A stretch of DNA of 64,000 bases from Pseudomonas paracarnis (GTDB lineage Bacteria > Pseudomonadota > Gammaproteobacteria > Pseudomonadales > Pseudomonadaceae), in the NCBI RefSeq assembly GCF_904063055.1, contig NZ_CAJFCN010000003.1, positions 310,001 through 374,000 on the forward strand, written 5' to 3'. The position numbers and the translations under genes are program-made. The notes beneath the pieces were generated by a model, which saw only the letters and a list, made by a program, of their open reading frames with translations, had not been told where the DNA came from and ran no database searches. Positions 33,499 through 43,306 of the stretch are shown piece after piece (within the stretch, counting starts at the first letter, position 1; each line of letters starts with the position of its first letter).

Positions 33499-36456
33499 TC
33501 AGAACTGCCAGTTCAGGCTCAAGCCAACGCCCTGGGTTTTCGCGCGCCCACCCAGCTGGCCGTTGTAATCCAGGTTGACCCGCGTCGACGCATTCAACGC
33601 CAGGCTGGCCTGCACGCCCACCAGGGCAGCATCGCGCAGCAATGGCGCACTGCGCACCGCAAATGAAGGCCCGCCGGCGACAAACGCCAGGTGTTCCTCT
33701 GACTCCACCGCCGTCAGGCTGTGTTGCCAGCCCAACGAACCGGACAGGTCCAGTTGCTGGTGGTCATTGAGTGCCAGAGTTTTCAGGGCGCGCACACCGA
33801 GGGTGCTGAGCACCGCATCACGCCGGTCGCTGCCGCGTTCCAGGGCAGCGGCATCACCTTTTTCGTGGAAGGACTCGCTGTTCAGATGCACATAGGCCAG
33901 GTTGGCGAACGGCTCCAGGGCCACCGCTTGCAGGCGGATGCGGTACGCGGCTTCGGTGAAGACCTGCGCCGTGGTCGCGTCCAGCTTGGTTTTTTGCTTG
34001 CCGCTGACATCCCCCCATTGCAGGTCGCGCTTCACGTCGCCGCGATGCCAGCTGTAGGCACCGCCGACGCTCAGGCGCCAATCACCCAGCTCGCGCCCGG
34101 CGTACGCGCCAAAGTGGTAGCTGTCGATGGACGCCGATGAATGGGTACCGCTGCCCATGTTCAAGGAGCTGTCGCTGTAGCCGGCAACCACACCCACGCG
34201 GGTCTGCTCATCCAGCGCGCCGTCCACACCCGCCAACAGGCCGCCGATGGAGGTGGTGGACCCCGCCGTTTCAGTGCGGCTATCAGTCTTGCCCCAGGCG
34301 CCCAGTGCTTTGAACCACAGGTTGCTTTCACCGGCCACTGGCACATGGCGCAGGCGCTCGCCCACGGCGTTACGCAGTTGCAGGCTGTCGTTGATCAGCA
34401 TCGCACCCACAGCCGGGTAGATTTCCCCGGACAGTTGCTGCAAGCCCTGCTGGGCCACGGCAACCGATTGCGACTGCAGCAGGCTTTCATACACCGGGTT
34501 GCCGGCGCCCAATTGCTCGGCGGCCACCGCGACGTTGCGCTGGTTGCGGGTCGCGCCGACGCTGGCGAAGCTGGCGTCGTTGCGACCCACGTTCAGTTGC
34601 ACGGCATTGGCGGCGTAGTCGAGGGTGCCACCGAGGAACAGGTAGTTGGGCAGCACTTGCCCGAACTGGCCCTGAATGCCGCCCGCCGCCTCGAGAATCG
34701 AGTACTGCCGGCCGATCAGGCTTTGGGCCTCGCTCTGGCTGAGCAAGGTCGGGCTGTTTTCCAGCGCCAGTGTGACGGTGCCGCCGCCAAGAATCGCCTG
34801 GCCACCGGCGACAATGCGGTCACTGCTGGTGGGCGTCAGCTCCACGGCATAGGTCGAGCCGGCGCCGAGGTTTACGTCCCCTGCCACTTGCAAGGTGCCC
34901 ACGGAATTGCCCGGCGCCACACGGCCGCCGTTGTTTACCGACAACGCGGCGATACGCCCGGAACCGCCGAGGGTGCCGCTGTCATTGACCGTCACTGCCG
35001 AAGTCAGCGAGCCATTGACGGCCAACAGTCCGCCGTTGACCAGGGTCGCACCGCGATAGGTGCTGTCGCCGCTGAGCACCAGACTGCCGGCACCGGCCTT
35101 GATCAGGCTGCCCTCGTACACACGCTGGGCCGCCGCTTGGTCGCGGGCACTGCCGATGGCGTAATCAGTCTGGTCCTGCTGGCTGGCAGAGGCACCCACG
35201 CCGTTTTGCCAACCCTTGTCGATCAGGGTTTGCTGCCAGGCCGTGTGCTCGGCGCGGTCCTCGGCCTGGCGCTGGATGAGCGCCTGGTCGGAGATGCCGT
35301 TGCTCCACACATCGCCCTGCCCGGCGGCCAGGTTGACCTCCATGGGCCCGAGCAGTTGCCCAGGACCGTGCATCGCCCGGCCCAGGTCAGGCACGCCCCA
35401 GCCGACAATGGCGTTGGGCGCCTGGGTGATCGAGCCGTCGAGCTGCGTGGCGGTGGTCAGCAGCACCTGCAAGGCTTGCTCGTTGGTCATGTAGGGATAA
35501 CGTTCCATCACCAGCGCCAACGCGCCGGTGGCATGGGGCGCTGACATCGAGGTGCCGGACTTCACCCCATACCCCCCGTCAGGAATGGTGCTGTTGATCA
35601 GCGCGCCGGGGGTAGAAATACACCAGTACTTGGCGACGCCGCATTTGTTGTATTTCTGGTTATTGGCCTTATCCAACCCGGACACGGCCAGCCAGTGGCC
35701 TTCCAGTTCCGGCTGGAAATACGGCAAGGCCGAGCGCACGCTGGCGTTGGCATAGCCGCTGTTGCCGGCGCTGAACACGTTGATCACACCGGCCTTGGCC
35801 ACGTCCGCGGCCGCGTCCAGCCAGGTGCCACGGTTGTAATGCTGGGCGTACGCCGCGTGCATATTGTCCAAGGTCTGGTAGCTGACGTCCTTGGGCTGGC
35901 TGCCCCAGCTGTTGTTGATGGCGCGCACGCCGGAATCCACCAGTGCGGTGTACACGGTCTTGAAGTATTTGGGGTCTGGCGTGGGGCCGAACAGGAAGCT
36001 GTCGTTGGCGTTGGTGTTGCCCACATAGACCTGCGCGTTGTAAGCAACGCCATGCATACCCACGCCGTCGCGGGCGGCGCCCATGGTGCCGGTGACGTGG
36101 GTGCCGTGGGAATCATTGTTCGGGTTGAGCGCGCCCGTGGTGCTGAAGGCGCTGCCATCGACATAGGTGCCCGTGGCGGTGACCGGGTGGAAACGGTCTT
36201 TGGAAGCTTCCGGGTGATTGGTATCGAACCCTGAGTCCAGCGCACCGATTTTCACGCCTTGGCCGCTGATCCCGGCGGCGTAGGCTTCATCGGCCTTCAT
36301 GCGGCCCAGTCCCCAGTCGCTCTGGTACTCGGCGGAGCGCCAACTGGCGGGGTTACCCGGTTGGCCGGTCTCGGTGTATTGCGCCTGTGCCGCAACGGAC
36401 AGCAAGAGCAAGGAACCTGCGGTGAAGGGTTTGAAACGTGGTGAATCGGTGATCAT
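33499..36456 (-). CDS. prtA: Autotransporter serine protease PrtA
   Basis: 985 residues, the usual PrtA length, from the ATG at 36456 with GGGAGTG upstream. Signal peptide to about AQAQ (26). S8 triad: Asp74 (IGALDSGFDTNHPE), His117 (DSHGTHVTG), Ser303 (SGTSMSAPHATG). A helical insert (QRQAEDRAEHTAWQQTLIDK) precedes the passenger repeat (GSLVLSGDSTYRGATLVNGG), then the beta-barrel ending LSLNWQF. It reaches the cell surface through the Bam system and its own barrel, not through AprDEF. It lies between aprF and prtB. Confidence 0.93.
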   Translation of the reverse strand: MITDSPRFKPFTAGSLLLLSVAAQAQYTETGQPGNPASWRSAEYQSDWGLGRMKADEAYAAGISGQGVKIGALDSGFDTNHPEASKDRFHPVTATGTYVDGSAFSTTGALNPNNDSHGTHVTGTMGAARDGVGMHGVAYNAQVYVGNTNANDSFLFGPTPDPKYFKTVYTALVDSGVRAINNSWGSQPKDVSYQTLDNMHAAYAQHYNRGTWLDAAADVAKAGVINVFSAGNSGYANASVRSALPYFQPELEGHWLAVSGLDKANNQKYNKCGVAKYWCISTPGALINSTIPDGGYGVKSGTSMSAPHATGALALVMERYPYMTNEQALQVLLTTATQLDGSITQAPNAIVGWGVPDLGRAMHGPGQLLGPMEVNLAAGQGDVWSNGISDQALIQRQAEDRAEHTAWQQTLIDKGWQNGVGASASQQDQTDYAIGSARDQAAAQRVYEGSLIKAGAGSLVLSGDSTYRGATLVNGGLLAVNGSLTSAVTVNDSGTLGGSGRIAALSVNNGGRVAPGNSVGTLQVAGDVNLGAGSTYAVELTPTSSDRIVAGGQAILGGGTVTLALENSPTLLSQSEAQSLIGRQYSILEAAGGIQGQFGQVLPNYLFLGGTLDYAANAVQLNVGRNDASFASVGATRNQRNVAVAAEQLGAGNPVYESLLQSQSVAVAQQGLQQLSGEIYPAVGAMLINDSLQLRNAVGERLRHVPVAGESNLWFKALGAWGKTDSRTETAGSTTSIGGLLAGVDGALDEQTRVGVVAGYSDSSLNMGSGTHSSASIDSYHFGAYAGRELGDWRLSVGGAYSWHRGDVKRDLQWGDVSGKQKTKLDATTAQVFTEAAYRIRLQAVALEPFANLAYVHLNSESFHEKGDAAALERGSDRRDAVLSTLGVRALKTLALNDHQQLDLSGSLGWQHSLTAVESEEHLAFVAGGPSFAVRSAPLLRDAALVGVQASLALNASTRVNLDYNGQLGGRAKTQGVGLSLNWQF

Positions 36457-36485
36457 GTGCACACTCCCTTTTATTGTTATTCCCC

Positions 36486-36587
36486 CTGTAGGAGCGAGCT
36501 TGCTCGCGAAGAACTCACTGGCACCGCGTGTAGCCAGGATGTCCACGTCATCGTTGACGTTTTTCGCGAGCAAGCTCGCTCCTACAG
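36486..36587. repeat. REPIN (TGTAGGAGCGAGC type) carrying the aprF stop codon
   Basis: CTGTAGGAGCGAGCTTGCTC and its inverse end at 36587. The centre (ATCGTTGACGTTTTTCGCGA) matches the REPIN at 57808-57906, so the two are recent relatives. The right arm supplies the TAG stop of aprF (36582-36584). Confidence 0.9.
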
Positions 36588-37928
36588 TTTTCCATCCGGG
36601 CCGAAGGCTTCGTCCACTTTGGCCAAGTCGGTGTCACGCAAGTTGCCCGCGTAGTAGTGCAATTTGGTCCAGGCCATCAAGTAGTCATAACGCGCCTGGG
36701 CCAGGTCGCGGCGGGTGCTGTACAGCTGCTGTTCGGCGTTCAAGGCATCGAGGTTGACGCGCTCGCCGCCGAGAATGCTCTGCTTGGTCGACACCACCAG
36801 CGCCTCGGCGGATGCCAGCGCTTTCTGATAGGCGCGCAACTTACTCACGCCCGACAGGCACGCACTGAACTGGCGACGCAATTCGATCAGGGTTTCCCGG
36901 GTCTTGCCTTCCAACTCGTACTCCGCCTGCTCCATCGCGCGGCTGGCCTGGCGGGTGGAGGCCGAGATACCGCCACCGGCATACAGCGGCATGCTCACTT
37001 CGACGCCGATGGTGTTGGTGTCGTAGCGCTGGTTATAGGTGTTGCCGCTGTCGGACTCCTGCTTGCGCGAGGTGGCATACGCGGTGATTCTGGGCAAATG
37101 CCCGGCACGGTTGCGTTCCACTTCATAGCGCGCCACTTCCAGGGACTGGCGCTGCGAAGCCAGCACAGGGTTGTTGGTCAGCGCCAACTCATGCCAGGTG
37201 TCGTAGTTGGCCGGGGTCAGGGTGAACGCGGCAAAGCTCTGGTTCAGCGGTGCCAGGTCGTTGATGTTGACGCTTTGCACACCGATCAATGCGCCCAACT
37301 CCCGGAGCGAGGCGTCCTGCTCATCCAGGGCCTGGATCTCTTCGGCGGTGGCCAACTCGTAGCGCGACTCAGCTTCAAGGATATCGGTGCGGGTGCCCTC
37401 GCCTTGCTGGAACAAATGCCGGTTCTGCTGGAACTGTTGTTCGAACGCCTTCTTCTTGGCCCTGGCGATGTCGATCTGGTCCTGGGCAAACAGCGCCTGG
37501 GTGTAATAGCTCAACACCCGCACCAGCAACGCCTGGCTCTTGTCGCGAAAGCTTTCATCGGCGAACAGCGCCTGGGCCACGCCCTTGCGGTAGTTGGCAT
37601 AGGCTTCGTAGTCGAACAACGGCTGTTGCAGGCTGAAGGTCGAGCCATAGCTGTTGTAGTTACGGTCGTCGCGGTAACTACCGCCGCGCCCGTCGGGCAG
37701 GTGCGCTTCGGAATTGTTGCGGCCCTTGTTGTAGTTGTAGGACAGCCGCGGCAGCAAGCCGGCACGGCCAATGGTGCGGTTTTCCAGGCCGGCGTCGCGC
37801 TCCTTGATGGCGCCGAGGAACACCGGGTCGTTGCGCAGCGCCTGCTCGTACACATCGAAGGGCCCCATCGCGGCCTGGGCACTGCCACACACCAGCAACA
37901 GCGAAATGAACACTGGCTTCATGCTCAT
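36582..37928 (-). CDS. aprF: TolC-family outer-membrane channel AprF
   Basis: 448 residues. Signal peptide MSMKPVFISLLLVCGSAQA, then two repeats of the outer-membrane efflux protein fold (QALRNDPVFLGAIKERDAGL; FNTNTIG-type strand ISMPLYAGG is seen as VSMPLYAGGGISASTRQASR). It forms the trimeric exit channel of the type I system with AprD and AprE. The start ATG overlaps the aprE stop (ATGA). The TAG stop is provided by the adjoining REPIN, so the tail GPDGKL may be shortened or altered relative to relatives. Confidence 0.93.
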   Translation of the reverse strand: MSMKPVFISLLLVCGSAQAAMGPFDVYEQALRNDPVFLGAIKERDAGLENRTIGRAGLLPRLSYNYNKGRNNSEAHLPDGRGGSYRDDRNYNSYGSTFSLQQPLFDYEAYANYRKGVAQALFADESFRDKSQALLVRVLSYYTQALFAQDQIDIARAKKKAFEQQFQQNRHLFQQGEGTRTDILEAESRYELATAEEIQALDEQDASLRELGALIGVQSVNINDLAPLNQSFAAFTLTPANYDTWHELALTNNPVLASQRQSLEVARYEVERNRAGHLPRITAYATSRKQESDSGNTYNQRYDTNTIGVEVSMPLYAGGGISASTRQASRAMEQAEYELEGKTRETLIELRRQFSACLSGVSKLRAYQKALASAEALVVSTKQSILGGERVNLDALNAEQQLYSTRRDLAQARYDYLMAWTKLHYYAGNLRDTDLAKVDEAFGPDGKL

Positions 37929-39238
37929 TCCTCAGTCAACGCAGAGCCGGCGCGGTCCAGCAGCGGCTTGAACAGATAGTTGAGCAGTGAACGCTCGCCG
38001 GTGCGCACGAACATCTCGGCGGGCATGCCGGGCTTGATCACCAGGCCGTTGAGTTTTTCCATCGCCGCCTCGCTGACGCTGGTGCGCAGCACGTAGTACG
38101 GCGCACCGGTCTTTTCATCGAGCATCTGGTCGGCGGAGATCAGGCTGACTTCGCCCGGCACCCGTGGCGTGCGGCTTTGGTTGAAGGCGGTGAAGAGGAT
38201 GTCGACAGGCAAGTGTGTGCCGACCTTGTCCACCAAATGCACCGGCAGGTGCCCTTCCACTTCCAGGCGTGTGCCCTGGGGCACGATCTCCAACAGGGTT
38301 TCACCGGCACGCACCACGGCGCCTTCGGTGTGCACGCTGAGGTTGACCGCGATGCCATCGGCCGGCGCGTTGATCTCGCTGTGTTGCAGGTTGAAGCCGG
38401 CGGAGGTCAGTTGCTGTTCAAGGGTCAGGCTGCGCAGTTGCGCGTCGGCCAATTGGCTGCGCACCTCTTTTTGATATTCCTCGCTGTGCTGCTGCAATTT
38501 GAGCCGCGACTCAACAATGCCCTGCTCTATCCGGCCGCTTTCACCGGCGTTTTGCGCCAGGTCCTGCTGCACCTGGGATAACTGGCGCTGGTAGTCCATC
38601 AGGCGGTTGCGCGGGATGTAGCCGTTGTCGGCCAAGGGTTGCAGGTTGCTCAGTTGCGCGCGCAGAGATTGGGCCTGGGCGGTCAAGTCACTGCGGGCAC
38701 GGCGCATACCACTTAGCTGAGAGTTGGCGCCCTCGATGCTGGCGCGGATCCCGGCTTGTTCACGGGCAAACGCGTCGCGACGGCTGCTGAACAGTTGGCG
38801 CTGACCTTCTAGCACCAGCATCAAGGCCGGATCGGGGTTGGCACTCAGTTCTGCAGGAAAGGTGATGCTGGAGAGGTTGTCACGCTCGCTCTGCCAGCGC
38901 GCCACGCTGGCCCAGGCCATGCGGTACTGGGCTTGCAGCGATTGCACATCGGCCTGGTTCTGGGTCTGGTCGAGACGAAACAGCGGCTGGCCTTGCTTGA
39001 CCAACTCGCCCTCTTTCACCAGGATGCGGCTGACCACGCCGGGGCTGAAGGTTTGTACCGCCTTGCGCTTGCCAGACACCACCACGGTGCCTTGGACCGG
39101 AATGCCTTGGTCCAACGGTGCGAGGCTGGCCCAGAGGAAAAACCCACCGGCACCGACAATGGTCATCACCCAGCCCATTTTTACGAAAAAGCCGGCATCG
39201 CGTTCTTTGATTTGAGGTTCAACAGTAAGGCTGCTCAT
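37925..39238 (-). CDS. aprE: HlyD-family membrane fusion protein AprE
   Basis: 437 residues. One membrane helix near residues 20-42 (MGWVMTIVGAGGFFLWASLA), a lipoyl-like half (PVQGTVVVSGKRKAVQTFSP), a long coiled coil (about 95-290) and the returning barrel (INAPADGIAVNLSVHTEGAV). It bridges AprD and AprF across the periplasm. Start and stop overlap the neighbouring genes by ATGA, showing tight coupling of aprD-aprE-aprF. Confidence 0.94.
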   Translation of the reverse strand: MSSLTVEPQIKERDAGFFVKMGWVMTIVGAGGFFLWASLAPLDQGIPVQGTVVVSGKRKAVQTFSPGVVSRILVKEGELVKQGQPLFRLDQTQNQADVQSLQAQYRMAWASVARWQSERDNLSSITFPAELSANPDPALMLVLEGQRQLFSSRRDAFAREQAGIRASIEGANSQLSGMRRARSDLTAQAQSLRAQLSNLQPLADNGYIPRNRLMDYQRQLSQVQQDLAQNAGESGRIEQGIVESRLKLQQHSEEYQKEVRSQLADAQLRSLTLEQQLTSAGFNLQHSEINAPADGIAVNLSVHTEGAVVRAGETLLEIVPQGTRLEVEGHLPVHLVDKVGTHLPVDILFTAFNQSRTPRVPGEVSLISADQMLDEKTGAPYYVLRTSVSEAAMEKLNGLVIKPGMPAEMFVRTGERSLLNYLFKPLLDRAGSALTEE

Positions 39239-40986
39239 GCGCCTGGATTCCTTCCGGCCTGGTAGTGACGGCTGAAGCTGACACCGGTTTTTTCTTTCGG
39301 CGCTTCCTGCTGCCCGGACAACGCCCGCAGCACCTCCTGACTGGGCCCGAACGCTTGCAGTTGGCCTTCGCCGAGCACTAGCAACTTATCGGCCTGGGCC
39401 AATGCCGAGGAACGATGGGTGACCAGCACCACGCTGCTGCCCTGGGCTTTCATCTGCATGATGGCGCTGGCCAATGCGGCTTCGCCGACGGTGTCGAGGT
39501 TGGAGTTGGGTTCGTCCAGCACGATCAGGCGCGGCCCGCCGTACAGGGCGCGGGCCAGGGCCACGCGTTGTTTCTGGCCGCCGGACAAGCCACCGCCGTT
39601 GTCGCCCAGCACGGTGTCGTAGCCTTGGGGCAGGCGCAGGATCAGTTCATGCACGCCGGCCTGTTGCGCGGCCTTGACCACCAGTTCCGGGTCGGCTTCG
39701 CGAAAGCGCGCGATGTTGTCGGCGATGCTGCCACTGAACAGCTCGATGTCCTGGGGCAAATAGCCGATATGCGGGCCGAGGTCGTCGCGGTTCCAGCGGT
39801 GAATATCCGCGCCGTCCAGGCGTACGGTACCGGCCAGGGTTGGCCACACGCCCACCAGCACGCGAGCCAGGGTGGACTTGCCGGAGCCCGACGCGCCGAG
39901 CACGCCTAGCACTTCACCGGCAGCCAGGTTAAAGCTGACCTGATGCAGGGTCGCCATGCGCCGCCCCGGCGGGCCGGCGCTGACCTGCTCGAAACTGACT
40001 TGGCCGTTGGGCGCAGGCAAGGCCATGTGCTCGACCTCTGGCGGGAATTCGCGCAGCAGTTCGTCGAGGCGCTGATAGGCCAGCTTGGCCGAACTCCATT
40101 GCTTCCACACTGCAATCAGTTGGTCGATGGGGCTGAGTACGCGGCCCATCAAGATGGAGCCTGCGATCATCATCCCGGCGGTCATGTCGCCCTTGATCAC
40201 CAGGTAGGCGCCCAGGCCCAGCACCAAAGATTGCAGGCACAGGCGCAAGGATTTGCTTAAGGAGGTGATGATCGAACCGGTGTCGCTGGCCTGGTTCTGC
40301 AAGCCCAGGAACTGCGAATGCACGCCAAACCAGCGTTGGCGCAGCGCACCGAGCATGCCCATGGCCTGGATGGTTTCGGCGTTGTGCAAATGGCTGGTGG
40401 CCAGTTGGGTGGACTGCTGCGAATAACCGCTGGCCTCGCCCAATGGCTTTTTGGTCAGGTATTCGTTAAGGCACGCCAGGCCAATCAACAGCACCGCGCC
40501 GGCCGTGGCCAGCACGCCGAGCCACACATTGAACAGGAAAATCACGAACAGGTAGATCGGGAACCAGGGCGCATCGAAAAACGCGAACAGCGCTGGCCCC
40601 GTGATGAATTGGCGCAGAGCGGTCAGGTCGCCCAAGGATTGCCCGGCGTGCCCTTGGCCGCGCTGCAGGTTGCGTTCGAACGCGGCTTTGTACACGCGCA
40701 AGTTGAAACGTCGCTCCAACTGGCTGCCAATGCGGATCACGATAAAGCTGCGCACCACTTCCAGCAGGCCGATAAACGCAAAGAAGCCCACGACCATCAG
40801 CGTCAACATCACCAGGGTGGTTTCATTCTGGGAGGACAACACCCGGTCATACACTTGCAGCATGTAAATCGAGGGCACCAGCATTAATAGGTTAATCAAT
40901 GCCGTGAAACAGCCAACGCTGATCAAAATACTCTTGTATTCACCCAACGCCCTGAATAAGGGCGCCACCCCATGGGACTTCGCCAT
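39235..40986 (-). CDS. aprD: Type I secretion ABC transporter AprD
   Basis: 583 residues from the ATG at 40986, behind AAGGAAAA. Six membrane segments in the first 300 residues, then the ATPase: Walker A GASGSGKST, signature LSGGQKQR, Walker B LIVLDEPNSNLD, and the H-loop THRSSA. It powers export of AprA and LipA. The N-terminal peptidase domain of bacteriocin exporters is absent, as expected for the PrtD/AprD group. Confidence 0.95.
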   Translation of the reverse strand: MAKSHGVAPLFRALGEYKSILISVGCFTALINLLMLVPSIYMLQVYDRVLSSQNETTLVMLTLMVVGFFAFIGLLEVVRSFIVIRIGSQLERRFNLRVYKAAFERNLQRGQGHAGQSLGDLTALRQFITGPALFAFFDAPWFPIYLFVIFLFNVWLGVLATAGAVLLIGLACLNEYLTKKPLGEASGYSQQSTQLATSHLHNAETIQAMGMLGALRQRWFGVHSQFLGLQNQASDTGSIITSLSKSLRLCLQSLVLGLGAYLVIKGDMTAGMMIAGSILMGRVLSPIDQLIAVWKQWSSAKLAYQRLDELLREFPPEVEHMALPAPNGQVSFEQVSAGPPGRRMATLHQVSFNLAAGEVLGVLGASGSGKSTLARVLVGVWPTLAGTVRLDGADIHRWNRDDLGPHIGYLPQDIELFSGSIADNIARFREADPELVVKAAQQAGVHELILRLPQGYDTVLGDNGGGLSGGQKQRVALARALYGGPRLIVLDEPNSNLDTVGEAALASAIMQMKAQGSSVVLVTHRSSALAQADKLLVLGEGQLQAFGPSQEVLRALSGQQEAPKEKTGVSFSRHYQAGRNPGA

Positions 40987-41086
40987 ATTAATTGTTTTTC
41001 CTTGCAGCGAATTACGCAAAAGGGTCACCCCTACCAAGTAGGGTACGGCCGCCTAACAAATCGAGTTATATGCTTATAACTTTTAA

Positions 41087-41455
41087 TTAAAGTTTTCGTT
41101 GCAGCCTTACAACTTCGCCCGCTTTAGTGCGGGCTTGATAGTCGCCCTCTTTCTGGCGATTCAAATGGGTGATCCCTGAGCCTTCAGCGTTAAACAGCCA
41201 AATACCATCCGGGGTGGGCGACCACGTCAGCGGCTTGTCGCCCAGCCATTGCTCGGCACAGGCGATATCGCCCTCCAGGGCGTTGGCTTGCTCCACTAAC
41301 TTGAGCGCGCACACCTGATCCTGCTGCTTCAGCTCCCACTGCCCGGCAAGCTGCGCGGAGGTGGGTAATACAAGACTGCTAGCCATTGCGTGGGCTCCTG
41401 CCGACACGAACAACACCTGCACAACACAGGCGATCAAATGGGAAAAACGTGGCAT
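41087..41455 (-). CDS. aprI: Periplasmic alkaline protease inhibitor AprI
   Basis: 122 residues from the ATG at 41455 with GGAG upstream. Signal peptide ends near AGAHAMA. The mature part is the Inh/AprI beta-barrel (SSLVLPTSAQLAGQWELKQQ; two cysteines in QVCALKL and DIACAEQW form the family disulfide). Its N-terminal strand plugs the active site of AprA, protecting the periplasm. It lies 48 bases after aprA, behind a stable hairpin that should lower its expression relative to aprA. Confidence 0.92.
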   Translation of the reverse strand: MPRFSHLIACVVQVLFVSAGAHAMASSLVLPTSAQLAGQWELKQQDQVCALKLVEQANALEGDIACAEQWLGDKPLTWSPTPDGIWLFNAEGSGITHLNRQKEGDYQARTKAGEVVRLQRKL

Positions 41456-41473
41456 ATCCAACTCCAGCCTGGA

Positions 41474-41495
41474 GCGCGGCGCCGAAGCACCGCGC
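41474..41495 (-). terminator. UUCG-capped hairpin between aprA and aprI
   Basis: Read on the minus strand the transcript gives GCGCGGUGC, UUCG, GCGCCGCGC, a nine-pair stem (one G-U) with a UUCG tetraloop. No U-run follows, so it is better seen as an attenuator or an mRNA-stabilising 3' end for aprA than as a full terminator. Confidence 0.7.
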
Positions 41496-41503
41496 GCTTT
41501 ACA

Positions 41504-42937
41504 TCAGGCTACGATGTCACTGGCAGCCGCCTGGCCAACGGTGGTGACGAGGAAATCCGCCACGCCGTGCCCGGAGAAGTCCACCGCCAAGGTGCCCAGG
41601 TTGGTACCTGAGGCATAGGTCAGTACAGCATCGCCGGCATGCCCGGTAAAGGCGTTGACGAAGGTCACGCCCGCACCCTTGGTGATACCGGACAGGTCGA
41701 TCTTGTCCGAACCGGAGGTGAAGTCGAAGATCTTGTCCGCAGCCCCTGGCCTGGAGTCGGAACTGGCACCGTACACGAAAGTGTCGCTGCCAGTGCCGCC
41801 CCACAGCTGGTCCGCACCGCCGCCGCCGTAGATGAGGTCGTTGCCGGCCCCGCCCTTGATGGTGTTGGCGACTTGGTTACCAATGATCAGGTCGTTGCCC
41901 GAACCGCCGAACGCGTTCTCGATGGTGACGCCCTTGGCGATGGATACGTTGCCCACCAGGCCGCCCACATCAGAGAACGAGGTGGCAGTGAGGTTGATCT
42001 TCTGGTTCTGGGTAAAACCGGAGAAGTCCAGGGTGTCGTTGCCGCCACCGTCCCATACCGAGAACACCAGCTTGTCGGCATTGGAACTGGCGCTGAGGAA
42101 ATCACGCCCGGTGTTGGAGTTGAACCCGTAGGTGGTGTCCGTGGCGCGGGTGCTGAGGTTGGCACCGTAGAGCTTCTGGATCGCGGCGATGTCGTCGATC
42201 AGCGGGCCGGAAGCGTAAGCCTCGACACCGCCTTTGCTGAAGTTCTGGTTGGTGTTGCTCTCGCTCCAGTAACTCATGAGGCTATAGCCACGCGTGTCCT
42301 GTCCATAGGTGGCGTCGTTATAGGTCGGGTTGCCGTTCCCGGCGTTGTAGTCGCCAGGGTGAGCCAGGCCCAGGGTGTGGCCGATTTCGTGGGTCAGGGT
42401 CTGCCGGCCATAGTTGTTCAGGTCCGGGGTCTTGTTCGGCGTGTAGCTGTTGTTGGTCAGGTACCACGAGGTGCCATCGTAGCCCGCACCGGTGCCGGGC
42501 AGGTAAGCGAAAGCCGCGGCGCCGTCCTGGCCGCTGCTGTAGTTGCCGAAGGTCATGTGGCCGTCACCGCCGGAAGCCTTTTCAGTAAAGGTCACGTTGG
42601 CGACATCCGCCCAGGATTGCATGGCCAGTGCGGCCTGTGCTTTCTGCTGGGTGTTGAATTGGCTGAACCCCGAGATGCCATGTTTGTTCATGGTGCTCTG
42701 GGTAGCCGAGGTGAGGAAGGTGTAGGTCAGATCGATCTTGCCGTTGCCATCAAAGTCCCGGTACGCAGCACCATCCCGCAGCAGCTGGGTCGCTGCCTGG
42801 TCTACGGTGTAGGACGGTTTGCCATTGACCGTGAGGTTGCCGCCACGGTCATACAAATGGCTGAAGCTATCGATTTGCGAGTAAGCAGTGCTGGCTTGCG
42901 CGGCAGATACAATAGCTTTGTCTTTTACTTTTGACAT
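41504..42937 (-). CDS. aprA: Serralysin-type alkaline metalloprotease AprA/AprX
   Basis: 477 residues, the usual AprX length. Zinc site [11 protein letters not shown] at 183-193, Met-turn SLMSYW at 219-224 with Tyr223. Calcium-binding RTX repeats lie near 345-390 ([30 protein letters not shown]). The C-terminus ends ASDIVA, the type I secretion signal. A short propeptide precedes the catalytic domain. It is exported by AprDEF and degrades milk and host proteins. The ATG at 42937 follows AAGGAAGT. It heads the locus. Confidence 0.96.
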   Translation of the reverse strand: MSKVKDKAIVSAAQASTAYSQIDSFSHLYDRGGNLTVNGKPSYTVDQAATQLLRDGAAYRDFDGNGKIDLTYTFLTSATQSTMNKHGISGFSQFNTQQKAQAALAMQSWADVANVTFTEKASGGDGHMTFGNYSSGQDGAAAFAYLPGTGAGYDGTSWYLTNNSYTPNKTPDLNNYGRQTLTHEIGHTLGLAHPGDYNAGNGNPTYNDATYGQDTRGYSLMSYWSESNTNQNFSKGGVEAYASGPLIDDIAAIQKLYGANLSTRATDTTYGFNSNTGRDFLSASSNADKLVFSVWDGGGNDTLDFSGFTQNQKINLTATSFSDVGGLVGNVSIAKGVTIENAFGGSGNDLIIGNQVANTIKGGAGNDLIYGGGGADQLWGGTGSDTFVYGASSDSRPGAADKIFDFTSGSDKIDLSGITKGAGVTFVNAFTGHAGDAVLTYASGTNLGTLAVDFSGHGVADFLVTTVGQAAASDIVA

Positions 42938-43306
42938 AAACGTACTTCCTTGTTTGCAAGTGCATCAGTCTTTGTTCGATAGGAACCTCGCGGGCGAGGA
43001 TAGTCCTATCACTCACCTCTTTTGAAGGCGTAAGAAAACTGACACAACTTGAAATCTTTCGTCTACATCTATTTCCATCGCACACTTGTGACGCAGGTTC
43101 AAGTTGAAGAAGTCGCACGCAGTGTTTATTGGGGGCCGTTGCGTTTGTGTGGCCGAATCGGCGCACACCACTATTTAAATATTAAATACAAGTAAAGCCA
43201 CTCTAAGTGAGCGGCCCACTTGATTAATGGATCCAATATATTGTCACGGTGTCATTAGCAACATTAAAGAGCCACTATTCGCACTAGTAAAGTGCGCTGT
43301 CCCCCA
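42938..43306 (-). promoter_or_regulatory. aprA leader and promoter region
   Basis: 369 gene-free, A+T-rich bases upstream of aprA. On the transcript side a two-step hairpin at 42978-43010 (outer GATAGGA/TCCTATC, inner CCTCG/CGAGG) lies about 40 bases before the ATG and carries GGA motifs of the kind bound by RsmA/CsrA. Further up is a perfect 9-base inverted repeat, CAACTTGAA at 43045 and TTCAAGTTG at 43098. I could not choose a -10/-35 pair with confidence. Confidence 0.5.
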
